From JBPCIX01 sp051005875 (GTDB lineage: Bacteria; Actinomycetota; CADDZG01; JAHWKV01): a DNA stretch of 21,273 nt. Shown piece after piece: positions 1 through 7,327 of this stretch. The notes beneath the pieces were generated by a model. It was not told the origin of the DNA and made no database searches. It saw only the letters and a program-made list of their open reading frames with translations. The position numbers and the translations under genes were made by a program. The first letter of the stretch is position 1, and each line of letters opens with the position of its first letter. Where the stretch lies: positions 1 through 21,273 of the forward strand of contig JBPCIX010000045.1 in assembly GCA_051005875.1 (NCBI GenBank). The letters run 5' to 3'.

Positions 1-49
1 TGGCCGTGCCGATCATCAGAATGATCGTGGTGGTCCCCGGCTTGGCCAT
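1..49 (-). CDS. 5' end of an unidentified gene, cut by the window edge
   Basis: A minus-strand ATG at 49-47 opens a frame of 16 codons (MAKPGTTTIILMIGTA) that runs off the left edge without a stop. The residues turn hydrophobic after the first few, as expected for an exported or membrane protein, but this is too little to name a family. The upstream sequence contains only a weak purine stretch (GAGATC) as a ribosome site. It lies about 106 bp downstream of the SRPBCC gene on the same strand, so the two could be co-transcribed. Confidence is low because so little of the frame is visible. Confidence 0.35.
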   Translation of the reverse strand, partial: MAKPGTTTIILMIGTA

Positions 50-131
50 TTGATCTCATAAACGGAAGTGGAAACCGGTCGAGGAACCGATGACTCGACC
101 CACCGGCAACCCTATAAGCTTCCTTACTCCG

Positions 132-175
132 CTTAGCCCTCGCAGCAGGCGCCCCTTAGCCCTCGCAGCAGGCGC
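132..175. repeat. 21-bp near-tandem duplication over the 3' end of the SRPBCC gene
   Basis: The same 21 bases occur at 132-152 and 155-175, a period of 23 bp. On the minus strand the 155-175 copy encodes the end of the SRPBCC protein (ACCEG, stop). The 132-152 copy lies just beyond the stop codon and includes a second TAA in a different frame. It looks like a recent short tandem duplication that left the reading frame intact. Confidence 0.9.
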
Positions 176-671
176 AGCTGCCGCCGCTGAAGCCGTTCTC
201 AACCGGGCCATCTTCGAGTACCTGCCGTAGCCTCGCCAGGTACTGGGCGCTCCGGTTCTGGATCCGGGGCTTCATGACCTCTTCCATGTGCGGCGGGATT
301 TCATCGTGGGTGAGCGACAGCGTCCTGGTGAGCAACGTGGAGAACTCCCCCACGGGCTCGAGGCGGAAGCTGATGGTTTGCACGAGCGGCCCTGCGACCG
401 CAAGGACGTCGAGCCTGCGGTCCGGCTCGTAGGCCTTCACTTCGACGTCTGCGTCCTGGCGCCCCTCCCCCATGTAGTCGAAAACCCACTTGAAACGCGT
501 TCCCGGCGCAACACGACCCTTGCCGTTCGAGGAACGCCCGTTCCCGTTCGCCGCCGGGGACGCCTCGACGACGTCGAAATGCCACTCTGGATCCCGGATG
601 GGGTCGCCGACCAGGCCGAAGACCGCGGCGGCCGGTTTATCGATTACTACTGTGTTCTCAACCTCGATCAC
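156..671 (-). CDS. SRPBCC-fold protein (polyketide cyclase/START-like) with a cysteine-rich C-terminal tail
   Basis: The protein is about 171 aa. The N-terminal strand (IEVENTVVIDKPAAAVF) followed by a helix with DPEWH, a central run of beta strands and a long C-terminal helix (PRIQNRSAQYLARLRQVLE) are typical of the SRPBCC superfamily, which forms a hydrophobic pocket for lipids or small aromatic ligands. The ligand cannot be told from sequence. The GTG at 671-669 is preferred because AAAGGTGG lies 5 bases upstream; a GTG at 692 would add seven residues and lacks a clear site. The protein ends in GGSCACCEG, a glycine/cysteine tail not part of the usual fold that might bind metal. The gene is divergent from the LuxR-type regulator at 856. 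Confidence 0.8.
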   Translation of the reverse strand: MIEVENTVVIDKPAAAVFGLVGDPIRDPEWHFDVVEASPAANGNGRSSNGKGRVAPGTRFKWVFDYMGEGRQDADVEVKAYEPDRRLDVLAVAGPLVQTISFRLEPVGEFSTLLTRTLSLTHDEIPPHMEEVMKPRIQNRSAQYLARLRQVLEDGPVENGFSGGSCACCEG

Positions 672-754
672 GGCCCCACCTTTCTTTCTCACTGCTCTTT
701 CTCACTGCCCTAACGACGATAGCTTACCGCCGGGGGAGGGCTAAAAACATCGGT

Positions 755-780
755 CAACTTACGTATATTCACGTGAGTTG
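755..780. promoter_or_regulatory. Near-perfect inverted repeat overlapping a likely -10 box
   Basis: CAACTTACGT (755-764) and ACGTGAGTTG (771-780) form a dyad with 9 of 10 matching pairs and a 6-base spacer. A TATATT hexamer at 764-769 falls in its centre, facing the regulator gene. A repressor or activator binding here would compete with or recruit polymerase. The site lies between the divergent SRPBCC gene and the LuxR-type regulator, so control by that regulator is a natural guess. The right arm contains the TTG at 778, which argues against that codon being the true start. Confidence 0.5.
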
Positions 781-855
781 TCTCATGCGTCAAGGCATCC
801 GGGAGAACCGCGTGAGGCAACGCACAGATCGGGGGAGGGGATAGAGTTAGCCGGC

Positions 856-2370
856 ATGCCGGAACCAGCCTCGAGCAACAGCCCAACTTTGGCCCCGCAG
901 TCAACGCCGCCGGGAGCAGGCGGAAGCACACCCGGGTGGGCTGCGCTGGCGCTTGCCGACGAGCGCAGGCGCCGGTTCGACCTGCGCTCAACGATTGAAG
1001 CGGCTGGCGAAGCGCTGAAACTCGCTCGGGAAGCCGGAGATGAGCTGCTCGCGGCCCGGGCCCTCAGCCTGATCGGGTTCGCATCCGCCCACACCGAGGG
1101 CCCCTCCCAGGCGTTGTCGGATCTGGAGAAAGCCGCCAATGCGGCCGAGAAGGCCAACGACCCTCATTCTCTCGCCGACACACTCACTTCGATGGGCAAG
1201 GTCCACATGCAATCCGGCGACCCGATGTCCGCCAAAACCTGCTACGCCGAGGCCCTGGAGATCGCGGCGGAGTCCCGTGACCAGGAACTTCGGGCTTTGG
1301 CAATCAGCGGCCTCGGCTGGACGGCCTGGGATCAGGGGGACCTGACGCAAGCCCGGGCTCTTTTCGCGGAAGTAAAGGCGGGCGCCACGGACACCGGCCA
1401 CACGGCCATTCAATCCGAAGCTCTCAGCTTCTTGAGCGATATCGCAAGGATGAACAAAGATTTCGACGGCGCTCGGCATCTGCTCGATCAGGCGCTGGAA
1501 CTGGCCCTGGCCGTCCAGAGCCCTTTTCACCAGGCGAGGGCTCTTTCGGCACTCGGCCGGCTGGCGCTCGACCTGCAAGACACCGAAGAGGCGGCGAAAG
1601 TGTACGAAGGGGCGGTCGCCGCCGCCCGGACCGCGGGAACCTGGTTCGTGCACGTACGCGCGCTTCAAGGCCTGTCCCAAATTCGCGTCGCACAGGGCAA
1701 CGCCACCGATGCGGAAGAACTGCTGAACGAAGCAGTTGAACTGGCGCGGGAGAAGCACGACAAAGGGGGCCTGGCCACCTCTTTGTTCGCGCTGGGCCGG
1801 CTGGTCAGAGAACGCGGCGACGAAGACCAGGCCATGGGCTTGCACCAAAGGGCCCTCGCCTTGAGAAACGAGATGACGGGCGACGATGGCGTAGCCGACT
1901 CGCTCCAAGCGGTATCCGGGCTCCTGGCGGAACGCCGGCCGGCCACCGCGGCAAGGCTTATGGGGGCAGCCGAATCCATAAGGGCCGCTCAGGCTCAAGA
2001 CGGCGCCTCGCCCGCGGCGACATGCCCCTGCTGCAAGCAGGACGCTGAGACGGTGGCAAAGGCGGTGGAGGCCCGGCAGCTCGAAGCCGCCATAACGCAG
2101 GGTGCATCCCTGTCGGGAAGCGACGCAGCAGCCTACGCCTCGAGAGGGCGCGGTACGCGCGACCGCCCGAGCCTGGGTTGGGGAAGCCTAACTCCAACGG
2201 AGCGAGAGGTAGCCGCTCTGGCGATGGAAGGCCTGAGCAACCCCCAAATCGGAGATCGAATGTTCATTTCCCGGCGCACCGTGGGGACCCACCTCGGCCA
2301 CATCTACGCCAAGCTGGGAGTCAGTTCCAGGATCGAGCTCATAAAGGCCGCCCCGGCGATTGACAGTTAG
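856..2370 (+). CDS. LuxR-type transcriptional regulator with TPR domain, lacking the NTPase domain
   Basis: About 504 aa. Most of the length is tetratricopeptide-like helical repeats (recurrent A-x-x-x-L-G/A and ALxLA patterns from about residue 35 to 370), which usually form a protein- or ligand-binding superhelix. The C-terminal ~65 residues are a LuxR/GerE helix-turn-helix (LTPTEREVAALAMEGLSN, then IGDRMFISRRTVGTHLGHIY). Just before it are a TCPCCK cysteine cluster (2023-2034) and the YASRGRGTR motif shared with the other two regulators in this window. Unlike the 937-aa relative at 3658 there is no P-loop ATPase. The frame extends upstream to a TTG at 778, but that codon sits in a dyad and lacks a ribosome site. 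The ATG at 856 follows a GGGGGAGGGGA purine block about 14 bases away, so the exact start is uncertain. Probable DNA-binding activator; targets unknown. Confidence 0.85.
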   Translation: MPEPASSNSPTLAPQSTPPGAGGSTPGWAALALADERRRRFDLRSTIEAAGEALKLAREAGDELLAARALSLIGFASAHTEGPSQALSDLEKAANAAEKANDPHSLADTLTSMGKVHMQSGDPMSAKTCYAEALEIAAESRDQELRALAISGLGWTAWDQGDLTQARALFAEVKAGATDTGHTAIQSEALSFLSDIARMNKDFDGARHLLDQALELALAVQSPFHQARALSALGRLALDLQDTEEAAKVYEGAVAAARTAGTWFVHVRALQGLSQIRVAQGNATDAEELLNEAVELAREKHDKGGLATSLFALGRLVRERGDEDQAMGLHQRALALRNEMTGDDGVADSLQAVSGLLAERRPATAARLMGAAESIRAAQAQDGASPAATCPCCKQDAETVAKAVEARQLEAAITQGASLSGSDAAAYASRGRGTRDRPSLGWGSLTPTEREVAALAMEGLSNPQIGDRMFISRRTVGTHLGHIYAKLGVSSRIELIKAAPAIDS

Positions 2371-2423
2371 AAATTAGTGGTCTTGCAGCCCCAAGAGCTT
2401 AGTATTCGGCACCATGAAATGAT

Positions 2424-2442
2424 CGCTCACCACTTTTGAGCG
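2424..2442. promoter_or_regulatory. Short inverted repeat in the gap after the first regulator
   Basis: CGCTCA (2424-2429) and TGAGCG (2437-2442) form a 6-bp stem with a 7-base loop, about 50 bases after the regulator's stop codon. No T-run follows, so it is a poor intrinsic terminator. It could be a weak operator for the small ORF/methyltransferase pair. Nothing else is evident in 2371-2554. Confidence 0.25.
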
Positions 2443-2554
2443 TAAAACGGTCCATTTAGGCCCCCTGGACATCGATTTGGGCATTTCGAGCCGAAAAAAT
2501 AGGTAGGAATGACCGATGTTCTGCCGGTGCCAGAAATGAAACAATAAAGGAGTA

Positions 2555-2722
2555 ATGAACGAGAAAAGGACCCGCAAAGGGTCACAGCAAGAAGATTCCG
2601 GGGTCCGCCGGTCTTCGGCCGAAGAGCAGCCGCGAGAAGGGCATGGCGAGCGCTTGAACCCCATCGGCGCTATGGAACCGCAGGAGCTAAAGGCGATTTT
2701 TGCACCATCGGAGATGTTTTGA
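2555..2722 (+). CDS. Possible small ORF (55 aa) overlapping the methyltransferase start
   Basis: An ATG at 2555 opens 55 codons ending in TGA at 2720-2722, which overlaps the methyltransferase TTG start (TTGA, 4-base overlap). The product begins MNEKRTRKGSQQEDSG and ends PQELKAIFAPSEMF. It is very hydrophilic, with many Arg, Glu and Gln, probably disordered at the N terminus and with a short amphipathic C-terminal part. I recognise no family. For it: AAAGGAG directly upstream (only 2 bases from the ATG, closer than ideal), third codon positions as GC-rich as neighbouring genes, and the stop/start overlap typical of translational coupling. It may be a leader ORF that couples translation, a real small partner protein, or chance. 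Confidence 0.4.
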   Translation: MNEKRTRKGSQQEDSGVRRSSAEEQPREGHGERLNPIGAMEPQELKAIFAPSEMF

Positions 2723-3546
2723 GCACCGCTGCGAGGCAAAGTTCCCCCAAGGATTGGGTGAAGGCGCTCTGGGCCACCGGCGATTGGGCAGAGATCGCAA
2801 AAACACTGGACGGCGCCTCGGAACAGTTGGTTGATTTTGTAGAAGTAGGGGAAGGCGCAAGGGTTCTGGAAGTCGCTGCTGGAAACGGCAATGCCGCCGT
2901 GTGGGCCGCTCGCCGTGGCGCCAAGGTAACTGCGACCGACATTTGTCCCGAGATGATTGCAAAAGGTCGCGAACGCACCGAACAAGCAGGGCTTAAAGTC
3001 GAATGGAAAGAAGCCGATTTTGAGGAGCTGCCTTTCGAAGACGGAATTTTCGACAGGGTGCTTTCGGCGTTTGGAGTGATCTTTGCCACACGCCCCAATC
3101 TTGTGATCAGCGAAGTCTTTAGGGTTACCAAGCCCGGCGGCGTAGTGGCGCTGGTGAACTGGACCCCCGATGGCTGGCCGGCGCAAGTAGGTGCCATCAT
3201 GGGCAAGTATCTAAACGGTGGATCACGCGGCCCGCGGGGGCTGGATTGGGGAGTGGAACAAGACTTGTCCCAGATGCTCGATCCTCACGCATTCGAGGTC
3301 CGCTTCAGGCGCGGCGCGGTATGGACCCACAGCGATTCCGCCGAAAGCTGGTGGAAGCACTGGGACCAAAATTCGCCGATGATGATCGCAGCCCGCAACA
3401 AACTGCCGGCCACTCAATACCAGTGCTTAAGCCAGGAGCTGATTGAATCCGTTAAGCAAGCCAGCACCGGAGCAGGCCCGCTGGCAAGCTGGAAATCCGA
3501 CTACCTGATGGTCACGGCCCGCAAGAATCCGGTTGCTGCCGCCTGA
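2719..3546 (+). CDS. Class I SAM-dependent methyltransferase (UbiE/Methyltransf_25 type)
   Basis: 275 aa with a Rossmann-like methyltransferase core. Motif I is VLEVAAGNGN (residues 49-58). The acidic residue ending strand 2 is in VTATDICPEM, motif II-like sequence is ADFEELPFEDGIFDRV, and the post-I region VTKPGGVVALVNWTPDGW is typical of small-molecule methyltransferases. It transfers the S-adenosylmethionine methyl group to an unknown acceptor. Nothing indicates a DNA or rRNA substrate, and there is no signal peptide, so it is cytosolic. The TTG start at 2719 is supported by GGAG at 2710-2713 with 5-base spacing and by overlap with the TGA of the small upstream ORF. It lies 111 bp before the 937-aa regulator on the same strand and may be one of its targets; that link is a guess. 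Confidence 0.85.
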   Translation: MSTAARQSSPKDWVKALWATGDWAEIAKTLDGASEQLVDFVEVGEGARVLEVAAGNGNAAVWAARRGAKVTATDICPEMIAKGRERTEQAGLKVEWKEADFEELPFEDGIFDRVLSAFGVIFATRPNLVISEVFRVTKPGGVVALVNWTPDGWPAQVGAIMGKYLNGGSRGPRGLDWGVEQDLSQMLDPHAFEVRFRRGAVWTHSDSAESWWKHWDQNSPMMIAARNKLPATQYQCLSQELIESVKQASTGAGPLASWKSDYLMVTARKNPVAAA

Positions 3547-3645
3547 TAGGAGAAATCCTGTTCGCTAGCCTGACTCCGTGTTGTCCGAATTCGCCGGGAT
3601 TGATGATTGCGGTCCAGCCTTTGCGGTACTCTAAGGTTAATTCGT

Positions 3646-3651
3646 AGGAGG
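3646..3651 (+). promoter_or_regulatory. Ribosome binding site that fixes a TTG start
   Basis: AGGAGG sits 6 bases before the TTG at 3658-3660. It selects this codon over the in-frame TTG at 3607, which lies upstream of the site. Confidence 0.75.
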
Positions 3652-3657
3652 AATGGC

Positions 3658-6471
3658 TTGGTACCCAAGACTTCCCTGACGCCTCGTCCGGCCCCAGGCG
3701 CTCGTGGCTTGCCTGCGCCGATAAACAATTTCGTCGGCCGGGAGCACGAGCTCGAGTCCCTTGGGGCTCTCATCGGTTCCGCACGTCTCACAACTTTGGT
3801 GGGCCCAGGCGGCATGGGCAAGACCAGGCTTGGCCTTGAGGTGGCAAACCGCAACGCAGGCTATTTTCCTCAAGGGGCCTGGTTTGTCGATTTAGCTGCC
3901 GCCGCGCCCGGCTCGGTGGTGGCTGCGGCTTTCAAGGCTTTGTCCATTTCTCACCAGCCGGCCGGTGATGCAGTTGAAACCCTAATCGACGAGATTGGCG
4001 GCCAGCGAATGCTGCTCTTGCTCGATAACTGTGAGCACGTAATAGATGAGGTGGGTGCACTGGCGGACAGGCTGCTAAGTTCATGCCCGGGCATTAGCAT
4101 TTTGGCGACCAGCCGGGAGCCGCTGAACCTGTTGGGCGAAAAGCTCTGGAGGCTGGGACCCCTGCCCGCTCCAGCCGGCAGTCCTACCTCCATCGGATCG
4201 CTGACAGATAACGCGGCCGTTCGCTTATTCTTCGAGATCGCCAGTGGCATCCGCCCTGAATTTCGCCTCAATCACTCCAACGCGGCCGTGGTGGCTCAGA
4301 TCTGCCGGCGGGTCGAAGGCATTCCACTCGTAGTTCAATTGGCCGCTTTGAGACTGAAGTCGGCTACCCCGGAAGAAATCTTGAGCAAGCTTGACCAAGG
4401 CGTTGACTTTTTGATTCAGGATTCGCGCAATGCGGCCAAGCGCCACCACTCGCTCGCTGATCTTTTCGGCTGGGGCCACGACCTGCTTACAGAAAGCCAG
4501 CGCGCTCTTTTCCGGCGTCTCTCAGTTTTCGAGGGCGGATTCACCCTTGAGGCCGCCGAGCAGATTTGCGCAGGATCGGCGATGCCGGGCGAGCAGGTTG
4601 CAGCAACCCTGGAGCAACTGGAATTCAAATCTCTGCTCACATCGGATACAAGTAAATCTCCAACTCGTTACCTGATGTTGGAAACGGTCCGCCGATTTGC
4701 CGAGAGCAAGTTGGACGATTCGCAAGAGTCCTCCGAATTTGTGAACAAGCATAGGCAATGGTTCAGCGATCTGGCTTCCAAGGCCGCAACGGAGCTTACC
4801 GGGGGCTTGCAAAAGGAGTGGGTCACCCGGCTTGAGCACGAGCGCGCCAACCTGCGAAAAGTCTTGAAGCTGGCTCTTGAAACCGCCTCCCCCCTCGCCT
4901 GTCAGCTCAGTGCCGACCTTTCGATGTTTTGGTGGCTGGCGGGCTACTTCAACGAAGGACTCGATTGGCTGGAGCGCGCTCTAGCTTTGCCGGCGGGCTC
5001 TGATCCGGGCGCTGAGCAGGTTCGCGCCAAGGCGCTTTGGGGTCTTGCTCTTCTCGCCGGGCAGCTTGGCGAATTTGACAAGGCAATGAACGCCTCGAAG
5101 GAATGTCTAACCCTTTACCGAAAGGTCAAAGATGCCCGGGGAAAGGCCCGAGCCAGCTTGCTGAGAGGATTGCTTCTTTTGTTCCAGGACACCGGAGGCG
5201 CCTTGTCATGGTCGGAAAAAGGCGCTTCGCTTGCCAACAGAGCGAAAGACGACTGGTGCTTGGCGGAGTCGTTCGCAAATTGCGGCCGCGCTGAAATGAT
5301 GCTTGGGAATCCTGTCCAATCGAATTCGGCGTTTTCGCAGGCTCTTTCGGCGGCGAAACGCGCGAATGACAGCAGGGCAATGGCCGCAGCGCTGATTGGC
5401 TTGGGCTGGGTTTCAATGCCGTCCGATCTTTCTGGCGCCGAAACTATACTGCTCGAGGCAGCGGAAAAAGCCGCCGGAAGCGGCCGCCATGAGCAGGCGG
5501 AGTGTTTGCTGCACCTGGCCGAGGCAAAGCGCAACCAGAAAAATAACAAAGGGGCGCGCGAGCTGTTGGAAAATGCCCTAGTAATGGCCCAGGAAATGGG
5601 CTCCCGGGTATTAACCGCCCGGGCATACGCAGGGTTGGCCCGCCTTTCTCAGTCCGACGGGGATCAAAAGGGGGCGGCGGTCTACTTCGATCACGTTATT
5701 GAACTGGCCAAGAATGCTGGATTCGCTTACATACTAGTGCGGGCGTTGCAGGGCAGAAGTCAGCTTGCTTGGACCGCCGGCGATCGAGTGGCCGCCAAAA
5801 CCTTCCTGGACGAGGCGCTTAAGGCAGCTCGGCAAGCATCGGACAAGGCCGGGATGGCTCAAACAATGTATCCGTTGGCAATGTTCGCAAGGGCCGCAGG
5901 CGATGACGAGCGGGCCGGGGTGTTGTATCACGAAGCAATGATTCTAAATCGGGAAATCGGCGACAAAGCTGCGGTCACCGCGTGCCTGGGAGCGCTCGCA
6001 GGGTTGGCGATGATGCAAGGAAGGTCGGGAATCGCCGCCCGGCTCTTCGCCCTTGCTCATTCGCTGTTGGACTCGGACGATCCCCGAGTGTCCGGTTTTT
6101 GCGATTGCCAATCGTGCAGATGCAACGAGACAGAAGTTTCTGTGTTGCGCAAAAAAATGGGCGACGCCGAATTTGACGCCGCCTGGGCCCAGGGGGGCTC
6201 TATGTCGCTGGACGAAGCCGTGGATTACGCGAGCAGGGGGAGAGGGGCGCGAGAAGAGCTGGCCACCAGCGGGTGGGCCAGCTTGACCAAAGCGGAGCGA
6301 GAGGTAGTCCAACTCCTGCCCGAGGGCCTTTCTAACGCGGAAATCGGTGAGCGCTTATTTATGTCCCCCAGAACGGTGGGCGCCCACTTAGCTCACATTT
6401 ACAGCAAATTGGATATCCATTCCAGAAAAGAGGTAGCTAGAATGACCTCATTGCGAGAATCTGAGGACTAA
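3658..6471 (+). CDS. LAL-type transcriptional regulator: NTPase (NB-ARC-like), TPR repeats, LuxR HTH
   Basis: 937 aa, the full-length member of the regulator set. An N-terminal segment with PINNFVGRE leads into a STAND/NB-ARC-type P-loop NTPase: Walker A GPGGMGKT (residues 49-56), Walker B MLLLLDNCEHV (about 118-128) and a sensor-like ILATSREPL. About residues 390-800 are TPR-like helices. A cysteine-rich motif CDCQSCRC (6100-6123) precedes the shared YASRGRGAR block and a C-terminal GerE/LuxR helix-turn-helix (LTKAEREVVQLLPEGLSN, MSPRTVGAHLAHIYSKL). Proteins of this design are thought to act as ATP-dependent signal-sensing switches that oligomerise and activate promoters. The inducer and targets are unknown. 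The start is the TTG at 3658, chosen for its AGGAGG 6 bases upstream; the open frame extends 17 codons further. The following 165 bp contain the left 20-bp direct repeat. Confidence 0.9.
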   Translation: MVPKTSLTPRPAPGARGLPAPINNFVGREHELESLGALIGSARLTTLVGPGGMGKTRLGLEVANRNAGYFPQGAWFVDLAAAAPGSVVAAAFKALSISHQPAGDAVETLIDEIGGQRMLLLLDNCEHVIDEVGALADRLLSSCPGISILATSREPLNLLGEKLWRLGPLPAPAGSPTSIGSLTDNAAVRLFFEIASGIRPEFRLNHSNAAVVAQICRRVEGIPLVVQLAALRLKSATPEEILSKLDQGVDFLIQDSRNAAKRHHSLADLFGWGHDLLTESQRALFRRLSVFEGGFTLEAAEQICAGSAMPGEQVAATLEQLEFKSLLTSDTSKSPTRYLMLETVRRFAESKLDDSQESSEFVNKHRQWFSDLASKAATELTGGLQKEWVTRLEHERANLRKVLKLALETASPLACQLSADLSMFWWLAGYFNEGLDWLERALALPAGSDPGAEQVRAKALWGLALLAGQLGEFDKAMNASKECLTLYRKVKDARGKARASLLRGLLLLFQDTGGALSWSEKGASLANRAKDDWCLAESFANCGRAEMMLGNPVQSNSAFSQALSAAKRANDSRAMAAALIGLGWVSMPSDLSGAETILLEAAEKAAGSGRHEQAECLLHLAEAKRNQKNNKGARELLENALVMAQEMGSRVLTARAYAGLARLSQSDGDQKGAAVYFDHVIELAKNAGFAYILVRALQGRSQLAWTAGDRVAAKTFLDEALKAARQASDKAGMAQTMYPLAMFARAAGDDERAGVLYHEAMILNREIGDKAAVTACLGALAGLAMMQGRSGIAARLFALAHSLLDSDDPRVSGFCDCQSCRCNETEVSVLRKKMGDAEFDAAWAQGGSMSLDEAVDYASRGRGAREELATSGWASLTKAEREVVQLLPEGLSNAEIGERLFMSPRTVGAHLAHIYSKLDIHSRKEVARMTSLRESED

Positions 6472-6518
6472 CCGAAATAGATCAAGCTCGCGAACGCCCC
6501 GGGGGTGGCATGCGAAGT

Positions 6519-6538
6519 TGAAGTTGTGTAAGGAATCG
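6519..6538 (+). repeat. Left copy of a 20-bp direct repeat flanking the RHH-PIN pair
   Basis: TGAAGTTGTGTAAGGAATCG occurs here and again, exactly, at 7285-7304. The copies bracket the antitoxin and toxin genes. The bases beyond both ends differ, so 20 bp is the full exact match. Confidence 0.95.
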
Positions 6539-6576
6539 CCCATCAAAATCAGCAAGCTGTAGACAATGTCCACGGC

Positions 6577-6634
6577 TAGCATGTATATGGCGCTGCTTCA
6601 AGATGGCGGTATGTAGCATGATGGTATGCTGGAG
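6577..6634 (+). promoter_or_regulatory. Probable promoter/operator region of the first toxin-antitoxin pair
   Basis: TAGCATG occurs at 6577-6583 and 6614-6620. The second copy begins a small dyad, AGCAT (6615-6619) with ATGCT (6626-6630). Toxin-antitoxin operons are usually autorepressed by the RHH antitoxin at such repeats just before the gene. GGAG at 6631-6634 is the ribosome site. Assignment as operator is inferred from position. Confidence 0.35.
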
Positions 6635-6642
6635 CTATGTCT

Positions 6643-6876
6643 ATGCGGAAAGTTCAGCTTTATCTGACTGATAATCAGTACCGGCTCCTTAAACAAACGG
6701 CCGGGCAGAAGGGCAGCATCGCTCAGGTTGTTCGGGACTTAATAGACCGGTCTGTGCTCCCTGAAGACGTGGGCGCCGATGCTTTCTACCGCCACGTCAC
6801 TTCAAAGAAAACAGGTTCAGGCCCCAGTTACCGTGCCGAAGAAGCAAAGAGAGATTTGTACCGGAAATTACGTTGA
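6643..6876 (+). CDS. Ribbon-helix-helix antitoxin (CopG/VapB-like)
   Basis: About 77 aa. The N terminus RKVQLYLTDNQYRLLKQTA followed by GSIAQVVRDLIDRSV has the strand-helix-helix pattern of RHH/Arc-MetJ repressors, and the charged C-terminal half (KKTGSGPSYRAEEAKRDLYRKLR) is where VapB-type antitoxins wrap the toxin. It should neutralise the adjacent PIN toxin and repress its own promoter. Two in-frame ATGs exist: 6637 is only 2 bases from GGAG, while 6643 has 8-base spacing and is preferred. Its TGA overlaps the toxin TTG by four bases (TTGA), indicating coupled translation. Confidence 0.85.
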   Translation: MRKVQLYLTDNQYRLLKQTAGQKGSIAQVVRDLIDRSVLPEDVGADAFYRHVTSKKTGSGPSYRAEEAKRDLYRKLR

Positions 6877-7283
6877 GCCTTGTGCTTGTAGACTCGAGCG
6901 CGTTTTTGTCTTTGGAGGACCCCGCCGAGAAGTCTCATGCCCGAAGTCTGCGGACGTTCGAGAGTCTGATAGGCGACGAATCTCGGTTTTTGACCACGAA
7001 TTTCGTCTTCGATGAGACGTACACTCTTATTTTGACAAGGCTTGGTAGAGAGCGTGCAATCAATTGGGGCGATGGTTTTTTGAGTGGCAAGCTGGTGCAA
7101 CTCGTTCGTGTTCAAGAAGACCATGAACAAGAGGCGTGGAAAATCCTGAAGGAATTTTCGGACAAGGATTTCTCGTATACGGACGCCACTTCTTTTGCCG
7201 TCGCTGAAAGCCTTGGAATAGGCACGGCCTTCGCTTTGGATAGGCACTTTCACCAGTTCGGCAGGCTAGTCATTGTGCCTTAG
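6873..7283 (+). CDS. PIN-domain toxin (VapC-like ribonuclease)
   Basis: 136 aa, normal size for VapC. The acidic residues of a PIN active site are in place: D7 (LVLVDSSAF), E48 (FVFDETYTLI), D104 (SYTDATSFAVAE) and D123 (AFALDRHFHQFG). PIN toxins are Mg-dependent RNases that cleave tRNA, rRNA or mRNA and arrest growth when the antitoxin is lost; the RNA target here is unknown. The TTG start overlaps the antitoxin stop codon. The right 20-bp direct repeat begins 1 base after the toxin stop, and the MNT gene starts 45 bp after that stop on the same strand. Confidence 0.85.
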   Translation: MSLVLVDSSAFLSLEDPAEKSHARSLRTFESLIGDESRFLTTNFVFDETYTLILTRLGRERAINWGDGFLSGKLVQLVRVQEDHEQEAWKILKEFSDKDFSYTDATSFAVAESLGIGTAFALDRHFHQFGRLVIVP

Positions 7284-7284
7284 A

Positions 7285-7304
7285 TGAAGTTGTGTAAGGA
7301 ATCG
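7285..7304 (+). repeat. Right copy of the 20-bp direct repeat
   Basis: Exact copy of 6519-6538, 766 bp downstream. It starts one base after the toxin stop codon and lies between the toxin and the MNT nucleotidyltransferase. Confidence 0.95.
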
Positions 7305-7327
7305 GCAGGTGGCGCGAGAATAGATTG

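Noticed and set aside
988..1998. 336-codon minus-strand open frame opposite the first LuxR-type regulator
   Set aside because: The sense strand encodes convincing TPRs and HTH; the antisense translation is Arg/Gly/Pro-rich with no recognisable fold.
2374..3186. 270-codon minus-strand open frame opposite the methyltransferase
   Set aside because: It is antisense to a clear SAM methyltransferase, its translation is low-complexity with no domain, and it has no supported start. High-GC genes often give long antisense frames.
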